Below are positions 15,510 to 24,503 of a stretch of 64,000 nucleotides of DNA, in pieces (the first letter of the stretch is position 1; every line of letters starts with the position of its first letter). The stretch comes from Agrobacterium tumefaciens str. B6 (lineage in GTDB: Bacteria > Pseudomonadota > Alphaproteobacteria > Rhizobiales > Rhizobiaceae): contig NZ_LMVK01000012.1 of the NCBI RefSeq assembly GCF_001541315.1, forward strand, positions 62,001-126,000, written 5' to 3'. The position numbers and the translations under genes are program-made. The notes under the pieces are model-generated. The model saw only the letters and a list, made by a program, of their open reading frames with translations. It was not told the DNA's origin and made no database searches.

Positions 15510-15911
15510 ATGCGAAAGCTTCTTCCCGCTGCCCTCTCTGCCTTTTTCCTCAGCCTGCAGGCCTTCACCCCCGCTTTCGCGATCGATGCCAGCGTCATGC
15601 GGCAACTGAATGCGCTGGCCCCCGAAGAACGCCTGGAGCAGCGCTGCGATATCGAGGCGATGGAAAGGATAGCGACAGAGCAAAAGGGCATGCGGCCGGA
15701 CAAGGTCATCGCCTATACGTTCGGCGACCCGGAAGTGGGCAAGAACTCCATCAAGGCGCCGGGTGCGGTCTTCAGAAGCGCGGGCGAATGGTACAAGCTC
15801 AAATACAAGTGCCAGCTGAAGAGTGACAGCCTCAGCATCCAGTCCTTCGACTACCGTGTGGGGGACAAGATTCCCGAAGAGCAGTGGAAGAAGTTGTATC
15901 TTTATGACTGA
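15510..15911 (+). CDS. DUF930 domain protein, exported
   Basis: A 133-residue protein with a signal peptide (about 1-24, FAFA-type end at PAFA-IDASV). The remainder is a DUF930 domain, a family found mainly in Rhizobiales, with two conserved Cys (QRCDIEAM and KYKCQLK) that could form a disulfide. Function is unknown; export suggests the periplasm. It is divergent from oligopeptidase B and followed by a DHDPS-family gene after about 105 bases. Confidence 0.85.
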   Translation: MRKLLPAALSAFFLSLQAFTPAFAIDASVMRQLNALAPEERLEQRCDIEAMERIATEQKGMRPDKVIAYTFGDPEVGKNSIKAPGAVFRSAGEWYKLKYKCQLKSDSLSIQSFDYRVGDKIPEEQWKKLYLYD

Positions 15912-16016
15912 GCACGGAATTTTTCGATTTCAGGCCAGCGTTTAGCCGCCGCTTTGGTTGCGGCCGTGCGGTCGGCTCTGTAACCCTGACTGCCGATCGA
16001 AGTGAGGGGCATAGAC

Positions 16017-16925
16017 ATGGCGAGACGATTCAAGGGACTTTCGGCTTTTCCGATTACGCCGGCCGATGAGGCGGGGCGGGTCGATGGTGAAGCCTTCTCG
16101 GCCCTGATCGAGCGGCTGGATACTTCGGCGGTCGATTCCATCGGCATTCTCGGCAGCACCGGCATCTATATGTATCTCACGCGGGAACAGAGACGTCGCG
16201 CCATCGAGGCCGCCGCCGCCATCCTCAAGGGCAGGCGCATATGGATGGCGGGTGTCGGCGCTTTGCGCCCCGATGAAGCCGTGGCGCTGGCGAAGGATGC
16301 GGAAGCCGCCGGCGCCGATGCGCTGCTGCTGGCACCCGTGTCCTACACGCCGCTGACGCAGGAAGAGGCCTATCACCATTTCGCCGCCGTGGCTGGCGCG
16401 ACGGCCCTGCCGCTCGCCATCTACAACAACCCGACGACCACCCGGTTCACCTTCAGCGACGAGCTTCTGGTGCGGCTCGCCTATATCCCGAATATCCGCG
16501 CCATCAAGATGCCGCTGCCGGCCGATTCCGATTATGCCGGCGAGCTCGCGCGGCTGCGCCCCAAGCTGTCGGAGGATTTCGCCATTGGTTACAGCGGCGA
16601 CTGGGGCTGTGCCGACGCCCCACTTGCCGGCGGCGACACATGGTACAGCGTCGTTGCCGGCCTGCTGCCGATTCCGGCCCTGCGGCTAATGCGGGCGGCT
16701 CAGGCCGGCAATGCGGAAGAGGTGAAACGGATCGATGCGGCCTTCCAGCCGCTCTGGGCGCTGTTCAGGGAATTCGGCAGCATCCGGGTTGTTTACGCCG
16801 CCGCCAATATCCTATCGCTGACGGTGAGTGAACCGCCGCGGCCGATCCTGCCGCTCACCAGCGCGGAACGCCAGCGGGTGGAAGAGGCGCTGGAAGCCCT
16901 GTCCGTGCTGGAAACCGCGCCATAA
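16017..16925 (+). CDS. DHDPS/NAL-family aldolase-type lyase
   Basis: A 302-residue TIM-barrel protein of the dihydrodipicolinate synthase / N-acetylneuraminate lyase superfamily. It shows GSTGIYMYLTREQR (the GxxGE-type pyruvate carboxylate-binding loop is altered to GSTGI), YNNPTTT containing the family Tyr, and AIKMP with the Schiff-base Lys. Altered loop residues suggest it is not the lysine-pathway DapA. ATG 16017 follows GTGAGGGGC. A polysaccharide deacetylase gene follows on the same strand after 51 bases. Substrate unknown. Confidence 0.85.
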   Translation: MARRFKGLSAFPITPADEAGRVDGEAFSALIERLDTSAVDSIGILGSTGIYMYLTREQRRRAIEAAAAILKGRRIWMAGVGALRPDEAVALAKDAEAAGADALLLAPVSYTPLTQEEAYHHFAAVAGATALPLAIYNNPTTTRFTFSDELLVRLAYIPNIRAIKMPLPADSDYAGELARLRPKLSEDFAIGYSGDWGCADAPLAGGDTWYSVVAGLLPIPALRLMRAAQAGNAEEVKRIDAAFQPLWALFREFGSIRVVYAAANILSLTVSEPPRPILPLTSAERQRVEEALEALSVLETAP

Positions 16926-16976
16926 TTCGGGCGCTTTGCAGGCGGATTGCCACCTCTTCACACTCCGGAACATAAA

Positions 16977-17702
16977 ATGCTGCGTCGCCTCTTCATTGCC
17001 GCCCTGTTTCTCTCCGCCTCTTCAGCCGCTTTTGCGGGAACCGGCCTTGTCGAGCCGTCGCTGAAAATGACGCCGCAGCATGACGGCCGGGTGCGGGTGG
17101 CGATGACGCTGGATGCCTGCATGGGCAAGACCGATCACCGCATCCTCGATACGCTGGTGCGCGAGCGCATTCCCGCGACGATCTTCGTCACCGCCCGCTG
17201 GCTGAAACATAACAGCGAGGCGCTTGCAGTCCTCATGGCGCATCCGGATCTGTTCGAGATCGAAAATCACGGCGAAAACCATGTGCCGGCGGTGGACAAG
17301 CCCGTTTCCATCTACGGCATTGCCGCCGCCGGTTCGCAAGCCGCGGTCGAGCAGGAAGTGGAGGGCGGCCGTCAGGCGATCGTCGCCGCCACCGGCATCC
17401 AGCCGCAATGGTTCCGGGGGGCGACGGCGAAATACACAGGCTCGTCCATGGCCACCATCAACCGGCTGGGCATGCGGGTCGCGGGTTATTCCGTCAATGG
17501 CGATGGCGGCTCGCTGCTGGGTGCGGCCACGACGGCGAAACACATCGCTTCCGCCAGGGATGGCGATGTCATCATCTCCCATATCAACCAGCCCACCCAT
17601 GAAGCGGGTGAGGGCGTGGTGAAAGGCCTTCTGGCGCTGAAGGCGCGCGGCGTGATTTTCACAAGGCTGGACGACCCGTCCTTTGCGCCGCCGGGGAATT
17701 GA
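16977..17702 (+). CDS. Polysaccharide deacetylase family protein, exported
   Basis: A 241-residue protein with a signal peptide (about 1-20, AAFA-GTGL). The NodB-homology domain is recognisable from AMTLDACMGKTD near residue 40, IPATIFVTARWLKHN, the HxxxH-like ENHGENH, the WFRGATAKY block and VIISHINQP near the end. The first motif reads LDAC instead of TFDD, so the usual second Asp is replaced; activity may differ from classic chitin-oligosaccharide deacetylases. It probably works in the periplasm on an envelope glycan. A family A palindrome follows. Confidence 0.85.
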   Translation: MLRRLFIAALFLSASSAAFAGTGLVEPSLKMTPQHDGRVRVAMTLDACMGKTDHRILDTLVRERIPATIFVTARWLKHNSEALAVLMAHPDLFEIENHGENHVPAVDKPVSIYGIAAAGSQAAVEQEVEGGRQAIVAATGIQPQWFRGATAKYTGSSMATINRLGMRVAGYSVNGDGGSLLGAATTAKHIASARDGDVIISHINQPTHEAGEGVVKGLLALKARGVIFTRLDDPSFAPPGN

Positions 17703-17716
17703 AGGGGAAGCTTCTT

Positions 17717-17834
17717 CCTCATTCCTGTGCTCATCACAGCAATCCAGCCAGCCCAAGTCCTTGGGCTGAAAGGATTTTCCTCGCCGCGCAGACGCGCGCC
17801 GACTGGATTCCTGTGACGAGCACAGGAAAGAGGG
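17717..17834. repeat. Family A intergenic palindrome, full copy
   Basis: Contains CATTCCTGTGCTCATCACAG, then CCAGCCAGCCCAAGTCCTTGG, the GCGCAGACGCGCGCCGACTGG block, and closes with ATTCCTGTGACGAGCACAGG. Same modules as at 5.2 and 22.3 kb. Confidence 0.85.
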
Positions 17835-17900
17835 AGATGAGCCACATCCACGCCCGTTTTTCGGCGGCATGCCGCTTAAATTTGCGCTAGCATCCTCCCC

Positions 17901-18980
17901 ATGATGCTGTTCAAACGCCCCGACACCGAAACCCTGTATTCAGCCCTTGTGAACAAGGACCCCGCCTATGAGGGCGTGGCCTATGTCTGCGTGACCTCGA
18001 CGAAGATCTTCTGCCGTTTCACCTGCACGGCGCGCAAACCGAAGATCGAGAACTGCCGGTTCCGCGAGACCATCGCCGAATGCCTGGAGGCGGGGTTCCG
18101 CCCCTGCAAACGCTGCAAGCCGATGTTGTCCTACGGCACCGCCGATGAGACCGTCACCTCGCTGCTGACGGCGCTGGAAAACGAACCGGCGCGGCGCTGG
18201 CGCGAGGAGGATGTGGTGGCGCTCGGCCATGATCCTTCCACCGTGCGCCGCACTTTCAAGCGCCGTTTCGGCATGAGCTTCCTGGAAATCGCGAGATTGC
18301 GCCGGCTGGGCGATGCGGCGGAGAGCATTGCTTCCGGCGAAGCGGTGATCGGTGCGCAGATCGATGCCGGTTACGATTCCGGCAGCGGTTTCCGCGCCGC
18401 CATCAACCAGTTCTTCGGCGCTTCACCCATGGCCATGAAGGGCAAGGGCTTCCTGAAGGGCGACTGGATCGATACGCCGATCGGCCCGATGCTCGTCGTC
18501 GCCGACGATCATGCCCTGCATCTCCTCGAATTTGCTGACCGGCCGGCGCTTCCCGCCGAGCTGAAGCGGCTGAAGACGCGCACCGGCGCGGATATGGTGC
18601 TGGGCCGTACGGCGGTGACCGGCCCGGTTGAAGCGGGACTCAAGGCTTATTTCGCCGGGCATTCTGCCGCCTTCGAGACAAGGCTTGCTGGCCACGGCAC
18701 GCCCTTCGAGCGCGATGTCTGGCGCAGCCTGCGGGAAATTCCGGCGGGGGAGATCGTCAGCTATTCCTCGCTTGCAACCACCATGGAAAGGCCGTCTGCC
18801 GTGCGCGCGGTGGCCCGCGCCAATGGCGCCAACCAGATCGCAATCGTCGTCCCGTGCCATCGGGTGCTGGGCGCGGATGGCAGCCTGACCGGTTATGGCG
18901 GCGGGCTGTGGCGCAAGAAATGGCTGATCGAGCACGAGCGCCGCATGGCAACCCGCGAAGGTATGCCGCTCGCTTCCTGA
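17901..18980 (+). CDS. ada: Ada: O6-alkylguanine/phosphotriester methyltransferase and regulator
   Basis: A 359-residue three-part protein. N-terminal Ada zinc domain has Cys38, Cys42, Cys69 and Cys72, the E. coli numbering, with Cys38 as expected methyl acceptor for phosphotriesters. An AraC-type HTH follows (about 90-185). The C-terminal methyltransferase domain has the active site IVVPCHRV with Cys319. Methylated Ada turns on its own gene and other alkylation-repair genes. No alkA or alkB lies beside it. The start region directly follows a family A palindrome. Confidence 0.95.
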   Translation: MMLFKRPDTETLYSALVNKDPAYEGVAYVCVTSTKIFCRFTCTARKPKIENCRFRETIAECLEAGFRPCKRCKPMLSYGTADETVTSLLTALENEPARRWREEDVVALGHDPSTVRRTFKRRFGMSFLEIARLRRLGDAAESIASGEAVIGAQIDAGYDSGSGFRAAINQFFGASPMAMKGKGFLKGDWIDTPIGPMLVVADDHALHLLEFADRPALPAELKRLKTRTGADMVLGRTAVTGPVEAGLKAYFAGHSAAFETRLAGHGTPFERDVWRSLREIPAGEIVSYSSLATTMERPSAVRAVARANGANQIAIVVPCHRVLGADGSLTGYGGGLWRKKWLIEHERRMATREGMPLAS

Positions 18981-19008
18981 GCGGCCCTGATGCGCCTTTC
19001 GGAAAAGG

Positions 19009-20205
19009 CTAGGCAGGCAAGTTTGGCACAACCCGGCGCGAGGGGAATAGCTCCCGCGTCACCGTCATCGCGATCAGCGACAGCGGCAGGGCGAGCATGG
19101 CGCCGGCCGCCCCCCACATCCACGTCCAGAAGATGATCATCACGAAGACGAGGAAGGGGTTGATTTCCATGTTGCGGCCAACGACCGCCGGAAAGGCGAG
19201 GTTTTCCATCAGCAGGTGAATGGTGAAGAAGATCGCCGCCGGCAGAAGCGCCAGGACGATGTTGTCATGGGTGATGATGCCTGCCACCGTCAGCGAAATC
19301 GTCATGGCGGTGATGCCGAGAAACGGCACGAAGCTGGAGAGGAAGGCAAACAGCCCCCAGAGCAGCGGCATGGCCAGCCCGCCAAAATAGGCGATGACCA
19401 CCATCGTCACCCCAAGCCCGGCATAGATCAGCGCCGCCGTGGCGAAATAGGTGCCGAGCACCTCTTCCACCGAGCCGATGATGCGGATGGTGCGAAGCCG
19501 CTGGTGGCGGGCCGGAAAGGCCATGATGATCGCCTTGCGCAGCCGCAGCCGGCTATAGAGAAACATCAGCAGCGCAGCGAGGAAGATCAGGCCCTGAATG
19601 ACCGCGGGGGTGATGTTGGAGCCGAGCACGGAGATGATCTCGCCGCTGCGCGAAATCAGCGATTCCATCGACATTGACCCCATGCTGAAACTGGCCGCCG
19701 AAATATTCAGCCATCGCAGGCTTTGCAGATAGGGCAGGAAACGATCGATGCTGCGTTCAATCAGCGCCGGGCCTTCGGAAGCGAGGAGCGAGAGCGGCTC
19801 GGTCAGCGAATTGATGACGAAAAACATCACCGCCGCCACGAGGCTCGACAGGATAAGCGCAACGCCGAAACCGGGAATGCCGTAGGAGCCGAGTTTTTCA
19901 GCGGCGATGCCGAGGATCATGCCGACCACGATGGCCATCACCACCGGAATGAGGATGAGCGACAATTCGTGGATGACCGCCATCAGCATGATGAGGAAGA
20001 AGCCGATCACCGACCAGGCGCCGACCACATTCAGCGCTTCGCGGCCAAGCGGCTGCTGGCTGCGCGCATCGTCACGGCGTGGGGCGGAAGCCGGTACTTC
20101 CAGCGGGTCCGCTCTTGTTGCCGGAATGCTTCCGGCGGTGGCGCCGGCGTTTGCCCCGGTGCTGACCAAGCTGCCGGTCTTCTCCGGCCTGGCATTTTCA
20201 TTCAT
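19009..20205 (-). CDS. AI-2E family transporter
   Basis: A 398-residue integral membrane protein with eight or so helices and a long extracytoplasmic loop after the third helix, the layout of the AI-2E (TqsA/PerM) family. Conserved end motifs include FGGLAMPLLWGLFAFLSSFV and PFLVFVMIIFWTWMWG. Some members export quorum signals; others are Na+/H+ antiporters. The 50-residue N-terminal extension is Ala/Pro-rich and likely cytoplasmic. ATG 20205 follows GGGGGACC; the start at 20220 lacks it. Monocistronic. Confidence 0.88.
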   Translation of the reverse strand: MNENARPEKTGSLVSTGANAGATAGSIPATRADPLEVPASAPRRDDARSQQPLGREALNVVGAWSVIGFFLIMLMAVIHELSLILIPVVMAIVVGMILGIAAEKLGSYGIPGFGVALILSSLVAAVMFFVINSLTEPLSLLASEGPALIERSIDRFLPYLQSLRWLNISAASFSMGSMSMESLISRSGEIISVLGSNITPAVIQGLIFLAALLMFLYSRLRLRKAIIMAFPARHQRLRTIRIIGSVEEVLGTYFATAALIYAGLGVTMVVIAYFGGLAMPLLWGLFAFLSSFVPFLGITAMTISLTVAGIITHDNIVLALLPAAIFFTIHLLMENLAFPAVVGRNMEINPFLVFVMIIFWTWMWGAAGAMLALPLSLIAMTVTRELFPSRRVVPNLPA

Positions 20206-20255
20206 CGAACGGTCCCCCAATAAGGTGACAAACGTTCGAAAAATGTGGCGGTTCC

Positions 20256-20286
20256 GGGGCGGCAGAAATTTCTGCCGCCCCTTTTT
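20256..20286 (+). terminator. Perfect 13-bp-arm hairpin with T tract on plus strand
   Basis: GGGGCGGCAGAAA/TTTCTGCCGCCCC followed by TTTTT on the plus strand. Both neighbouring genes read on the minus strand, so the terminator is oriented against them. It could block antisense transcription, or act as an mRNA 3' stabiliser for the VOC gene. Confidence 0.7.
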
Positions 20287-20289
20287 GCT

Positions 20290-21150
20290 TTAGGCGGAAA
20301 GCTTTAGCCCAATTCCCCAGGGATCTCTGAGGACGATGCCGTCGCTTTGCCTTTCGGTGGCGATTTCCAGCCGGTCGAGTGCGGCAACAGCCGTGTCGAG
20401 CGCGGCCTGTTCGTTGAATTTCAGCGAATAGCCGGAAAGGCCGGTCATATTGTCCTTGCGGGCCGCAGCGCCGCGGCTGTTCCAGATATTGGCGGCCACA
20501 TGGTGGTGATAGGCCCCGGAGCCGAAGAAACTCGCACCCGGATACCGCGCCATGATCTTCAGCCCCAGCACACCCTGATAAAACTCATCCGCCTGCGGAA
20601 TATTGCCGACCTGCAGATGGATATGGCCGATGGCGGTTCCCTCCGCCGCACCGGTGAATGCGGTCTTCGGCGCGCTGTCATAAAGCGCCTGAAGGTTGAG
20701 GCCGAGCGTGGCCATCTCAACCGTGCCATCAGGCTGGTAGGTCCATTCATCCGGCGAACGGTCGCGATAGACCTCGATGCCGTTGCCTTCCGGGTCGGCG
20801 AGATAGATCGCCTCGCTCACCAGATGGTCGGATGCGCCCTGAAACTGGATATTGTTATGGGCGGCATGCGCCAGCCAATGGGCCAGGTCGTTCCGGCTCG
20901 GCATCAGGAAGGCCGTGTGGAACAGGCCTGCCGCATTGCGCGGCGCGCGTTCCGCCGTGCTGGAGGTGGAAAGTGTCAGAAGCGGCTGGCCGCCGATACC
21001 AAGCACTTCGCCGCTCGGGTTCTTTTCAAGAACGGAAAGACCGATGATCTTCTGGTAGAAATCCGAAACGCGCGGCAGATCGTGAACGACGAGATGCGCC
21101 TGGCCGACATAGGCCGGCCGCGTCAGGGCGAATTGTTTGATTTCACTCAT
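20290..21150 (-). CDS. Glyoxalase/extradiol-dioxygenase (VOC) family protein, two-domain
   Basis: A 286-residue protein with two VOC modules. The first covers about residues 10-130 (GQAHLVVHDLPRVSDFYQ, LFHTAFLMPSR, GNGIEVYRDRS) and the second 165-280 (IGHIHLQVGNIPQADEFYQ, YHHHVAANIWNS). Metal ligand residues typical of the CatE/BphC layout are present (the H in IGHIHL, HHH, and E in an EVYRD block of the first half). Function could be dioxygenase or glyoxalase-like. ATG 21150 is favoured by GGAG at six bases; the ATG directly before it or a longer start at 21276 are alternatives. Confidence 0.85.
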   Translation of the reverse strand: MSEIKQFALTRPAYVGQAHLVVHDLPRVSDFYQKIIGLSVLEKNPSGEVLGIGGQPLLTLSTSSTAERAPRNAAGLFHTAFLMPSRNDLAHWLAHAAHNNIQFQGASDHLVSEAIYLADPEGNGIEVYRDRSPDEWTYQPDGTVEMATLGLNLQALYDSAPKTAFTGAAEGTAIGHIHLQVGNIPQADEFYQGVLGLKIMARYPGASFFGSGAYHHHVAANIWNSRGAAARKDNMTGLSGYSLKFNEQAALDTAVAALDRLEIATERQSDGIVLRDPWGIGLKLSA

Positions 21151-21428
21151 CATGATCTCCATATTGAATCCGAAGCGCCCCGGGGCGGATCGGTCGCCGA
21201 AACTATCGGCCGACGCCGCTTTGCGGCGTTTGTCGAAGGCGAATATGGGCTGGTTTCGTCGTTCAGCAAAGATCACCGTCTGGCGATTGACTGTCCACTA
21301 TTCGTTGACAATGCCCCGTTCGGGCCCGGCTCCGGCTTTGACTTCGATCAAGGTGAAGGCTGCGCGGGCGGGGAAATATAAGTCTAGCCCGACACGCCAA
21401 ACGGCGGATCAAGCCAAAGGAGACAGCC

Positions 21429-21839
21429 ATGTACAAGAAGATCATCGTACCGGTAGACCTCAGCGCCACCGACAAGGGGGAAAAGATTCTCGAAAAGGCC
21501 AAGGCGCTGCTGGATCCGGACGGCGAGATCGTTCTCATCAACGTTGTCGAGGAACTGCCGGGCTATATGGCGATCGATCTGCCTGTCGACCTGATCGAAA
21601 ACGCCATCAAGGACGCCAAGACCAAGCTTTCGGACCTCAAGACCAGGGCCGGTTTCAAGGGCAGCCAGGAAATCAGAAGCGGCGCACCCGCGCGCGAGAT
21701 CATCGCCGCCGCCGAGGAACATAAGGCTGACCTCATCATCATCGCGTCGCACACGCCTGATTTCAGCAATTATTTCATCGGCGCCACCGCCGACCGCGTC
21801 GTGCGCCACGCCAAATGCTCGGTGCTGGTGGATCGATAA
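21429..21839 (+). CDS. Universal stress protein (UspA family)
   Basis: A 136-residue single-domain Usp with the starting strand YKKIIVPVDLS and the end FIGATADRVVRHAKCSVLV. The ATP-binding motif normally G-x2-G-x9-G-S/T is incomplete: the first glycines are replaced (ASHTPDFSNYFIGATAD), so nucleotide binding may be weak or lost. It resembles the UspF/G branch. It is the first gene of a likely pair with the DksA-like gene 61 bases downstream, a pairing in keeping with stress response. Confidence 0.88.
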   Translation: MYKKIIVPVDLSATDKGEKILEKAKALLDPDGEIVLINVVEELPGYMAIDLPVDLIENAIKDAKTKLSDLKTRAGFKGSQEIRSGAPAREIIAAAEEHKADLIIIASHTPDFSNYFIGATADRVVRHAKCSVLVDR

Positions 21840-21900
21840 AGGCTTGACGTTTTTGGGTTGCGGGCGGGTTTTCCGCCCGCGCCGGCTGGAGGAAAAGACC

Positions 21901-22221
21901 ATGAATGTCGAAACTTACGAGAAAATCCTGCGTGACCGCCAGCGCGAGCTTTATCGCCGCCTGCACAAGATCGAGGCCGATTTCGAAGAGCCTCGCAATC
22001 CCGATGACGAGGATCGCGCCAGCGAACGCAGCAATGACGAGGTGCTGGACGAGCTGGGGCAGGTGGGGCAGGACGAGCTGCGCGCCATCGACGCCGCACT
22101 CGACCGCATCGCGAGCGGCACCTTCGGCACCTGCGTCAAATGCGGCAAGAAGATTTCGGAGGATCGGCTGAAGGCGGTGCCCTATACGCCGTTTTGCCAG
22201 GAATGCGCCGCAGCTTTGTGA
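21901..22221 (+). CDS. DksA/TraR-type C4 zinc-finger protein
   Basis: A 106-residue protein of the DksA/TraR family. The C-terminal zinc finger is C-V-K-C...C-Q-E-C. The N-terminal coiled coil is short and acidic (NPDDEDRASERSNDEVLDEL). Full-length DksA is about 150 residues, so this is the short class, which may still act on RNA polymerase through the secondary channel. ATG 21901 has GGAGGAAAAG upstream; longer in-frame starts from 21844 do not. It follows a Usp gene. Confidence 0.88.
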   Translation: MNVETYEKILRDRQRELYRRLHKIEADFEEPRNPDDEDRASERSNDEVLDELGQVGQDELRAIDAALDRIASGTFGTCVKCGKKISEDRLKAVPYTPFCQECAAAL

Positions 22222-22261
22222 AATATTTTCGTGGTGACATGTTGCGTCCGCCCTTTCTCAC

Positions 22262-22379
22262 CCTCATCCCTGTGCTTGTCACAGGGATCCAGCCAGACCA
22301 AGTCCTTGGGCTGAGAAGAGTCCTTTCGCCGCGCAGACGCGCGTCGGCTGGATTCCTGTGAAAGCACAGGAATGAGGGA
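22262..22379. repeat. Family A intergenic palindrome, full copy
   Basis: Begins CCCTCATCCCTGTGCTTGTCACAGGG, passes through CCAGCCAGACCAAGTCCTTGG and GCGCAGACGCGCGTCGGCTGG, and ends with ATTCCTGTGAAAGCACAGGAATGAGGG. Confidence 0.85.
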
Positions 22380-22504
22380 AACGGCGGACCTCTCTTTTCG
22401 CAACAGTCTCGAACGCAATTTGATTGCCGTTAACCGGCCGCTGTCTTGTTCCTGTCTAATATTGGCTCCATGCTTTGATGAAAGCACGCAGACGGGAATG
22501 GACC

Positions 22505-23173
22505 ATGAGCGAGATGTGGCGGTTCGGGCGCCAGTATGATTTTCACGAGATTGTCGCCGATGGCATCGTCCATGGGGTCGGCATCGTGTTTGCGCTTATC
22601 GGCGCGACGGCGCTGATTTTTTACGCGATGGCGTGGGGCAGCCTCAGCGCGATCGCCGCCGCGTGGATTTACGGTCTCGGCCTTGTCGCCTGTCTTTCCG
22701 TCTCCTTCACCTATAATATCTGGCCGCACTCCAGGGTGAAATGGTTCCTGCGCCGGCTGGATCATTCGGCGATCTTCATCCTCATCGCCGCCACCTATAC
22801 GCCCTTTCTGATGCGCGGTATCGACGATCCGCTGATTGCCGTCATGCTGGGGTTGATCTGGCTTGCGGCACTCTGCGGCATCCTGCTCAAATGCCTGTTT
22901 CCCGGCCGTTACGACCGGGTCGCCATCGGCCTATATCTCGCCATGGGCTGGAGCGGCATCATGGTGGTCGAGCCCCTGTCGACACATCTTTCGCCGGTCA
23001 CGCTCTGGCTCATCGTTGCCGGCGGCGTCATCTATTCGCTCGGCGTCATCTTCCATGTCTGGGAAAAGTTGCGGTTCCAGAATGCCATCTGGCACGGTTT
23101 CGTGGTTTCCGCCGCCGCGGTTCACTATTTCGCCGTGGTCACCTCGTTCAGCCTCGTTCCGCTGGCATCCTGA
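22505..23173 (+). CDS. HlyIII/PAQR-family membrane protein
   Basis: A 222-residue seven-helix membrane protein of the hemolysin III (YqfA/PAQR) family. Conserved marks are EIVADGIVHGVGI near the start, SFTYNIWPHS and LRRLDHSAIFILIAATYTPF in the middle, and a His-containing end segment (NAIWHGFVVSAAAVHYFAVV) that in relatives forms a zinc site with the mid-protein His/Asp. Bacterial members are linked to membrane homeostasis; hemolysis is not implied. ATG 22505 has GGGAATGG upstream. Confidence 0.88.
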   Translation: MSEMWRFGRQYDFHEIVADGIVHGVGIVFALIGATALIFYAMAWGSLSAIAAAWIYGLGLVACLSVSFTYNIWPHSRVKWFLRRLDHSAIFILIAATYTPFLMRGIDDPLIAVMLGLIWLAALCGILLKCLFPGRYDRVAIGLYLAMGWSGIMVVEPLSTHLSPVTLWLIVAGGVIYSLGVIFHVWEKLRFQNAIWHGFVVSAAAVHYFAVVTSFSLVPLAS

Positions 23174-23291
23174 AGCCCACGTTTTCGACAGGCGAGCGAG
23201 GCGCTGGACATTGCGCCACCTCATCGCTTAAGGGTCGTGGGGATCGCGTCAGGCAGTGACGCTTTCGGGAACGACGAGGGCGAAAGATAAA

Positions 23292-23789
23292 ATGACGGTG
23301 GAACTGCGCGATGCGACCGTGGACGATCTCTCCGGCATCATGGAGATTTATAACGACGCGGTGCTGAATACGACGGCGATCTGGAATGACGTGCTGGTCG
23401 ATCTGGAAAACCGCAAGGAATGGTTCGCCGCCCGCAAGTCACGCGGCTTTCCCGTCATCGTCGCCATCCTCGACGGCAAGGTCGCAGGCTACGCTTCCTA
23501 CGGTGACTGGCGCGCTTTCGACGGTTATCGCCATACCCGCGAACATTCGGTCTATGTGCAAAAGGATGCGCGCGGCCACGGCATCGGCAAAAAGCTGATG
23601 CAGGCGTTGATCGATCATGCCGCGGGCAACGACGTGCATGTGCTGATCGCCGCCATCGAGGCGGAAAACATCGCCTCCATCCGCCTGCATGAAAGCCTTG
23701 GTTTCAGGGTCGTCGGCCGGTTTTCGGAAGTCGGCATCAAGTTCGGCCGCTGGCTGGACCTGACCTGCATGGAGCTGAAATTAGGCTAG
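23292..23789 (+). CDS. GNAT acetyltransferase, phosphinothricin acetyltransferase (PAT) type
   Basis: A 165-residue GNAT protein. The DIxxIYNxxV start pattern (DLSGIMEIYNDAV), YRHTREHSVYVQKDARGHGIGKKLM (acetyl-CoA loop) and NIASIRLHESLGF, EVGIKFGRWLDLTCMEL at the end are those of phosphinothricin/methionine sulfoximine N-acetyltransferases (PAT, MddA, YncA). It may detoxify such glutamine-synthetase inhibitors. ATG 23292 is preferred; GTG 23256 would add 12 residues. The convergent LysE-type gene ends 20 bases away. Confidence 0.88.
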   Translation: MTVELRDATVDDLSGIMEIYNDAVLNTTAIWNDVLVDLENRKEWFAARKSRGFPVIVAILDGKVAGYASYGDWRAFDGYRHTREHSVYVQKDARGHGIGKKLMQALIDHAAGNDVHVLIAAIEAENIASIRLHESLGFRVVGRFSEVGIKFGRWLDLTCMELKLG

Positions 23790-23808
23790 CAGGCTAGGCG
23801 GTTTCCCT

Positions 23809-24435
23809 TCAGGCCGGACGCCGGGCGAAGGCGAGCATGACACCAAAGGCCATCATCATGGAACCGCTGATCTGGTTGACGCGCTTCAAGGCGCGCGCAT
23901 TGCGCATGAGACCGGACAGTCGTGAACCGACAAAGGCATAAACGGCAATCGCCACCACCTCGAGCAGCAGGAAAATCACGCCAAGCGTGGCGAAACTCTG
24001 CCAATAGGCGTCCTGCTGGATGAATTGCGGGAAAAAGGCCGTGAAGATCAAAATAGCCTTGGGGTTGCCGGAGGCGACGAAAAACTCCTGCCGCAGATAG
24101 GTTTTGAGAACATTGCCGTTGCCCGAGGATACGTCAGGGGCGGTAACCTCAGCCTTTGAGCGGATGAGTTTGAAGCCGATCCACAGCAGATAAAGAACAC
24201 CGATCCATTTGATCAGCGAGAACATCATCTCGGAGGCCATCAAAAGTGCGCCGAGGCCCAGTGCTGCAATCGCGATCATGCCCGCGAAAGCGACCAGCCT
24301 GCCGCTTGCCGCCATTACCGCCGTCGCCATGCCGTAGCGCGCACCCACTGTCATTGACAGCAGATTGTTCGGCCCGAAAGCCATGTTCAGGGCAAAACAG
24401 GCGGGGATGAAAATGAGGATGGTTTCGAGTGTCAT
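23809..24435 (-). CDS. LysE-family exporter
   Basis: A 208-residue membrane protein with six hydrophobic segments. The family marks are FALNMAFGPNNLLSMTVG near the start (PGPN-like, here FGPN) and VASGNPKAILIF in the middle. It is a second LysE/RhtB member in this window, not close to the one at 1301-1930. ATG 24435 is used because the longer version from 24474 has no better ribosome site. No regulator is adjacent. It follows msrB on the same strand, separated by a strong hairpin. Confidence 0.85.
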   Translation of the reverse strand: MTLETILIFIPACFALNMAFGPNNLLSMTVGARYGMATAVMAASGRLVAFAGMIAIAALGLGALLMASEMMFSLIKWIGVLYLLWIGFKLIRSKAEVTAPDVSSGNGNVLKTYLRQEFFVASGNPKAILIFTAFFPQFIQQDAYWQSFATLGVIFLLLEVVAIAVYAFVGSRLSGLMRNARALKRVNQISGSMMMAFGVMLAFARRPA

Positions 24436-24503
24436 GGCGGTGATCCGGAAGGAATGAGACGGCGATGATCTCACTCTCCGGTCCGGCTGTCGAGACAGCC
24501 TTT

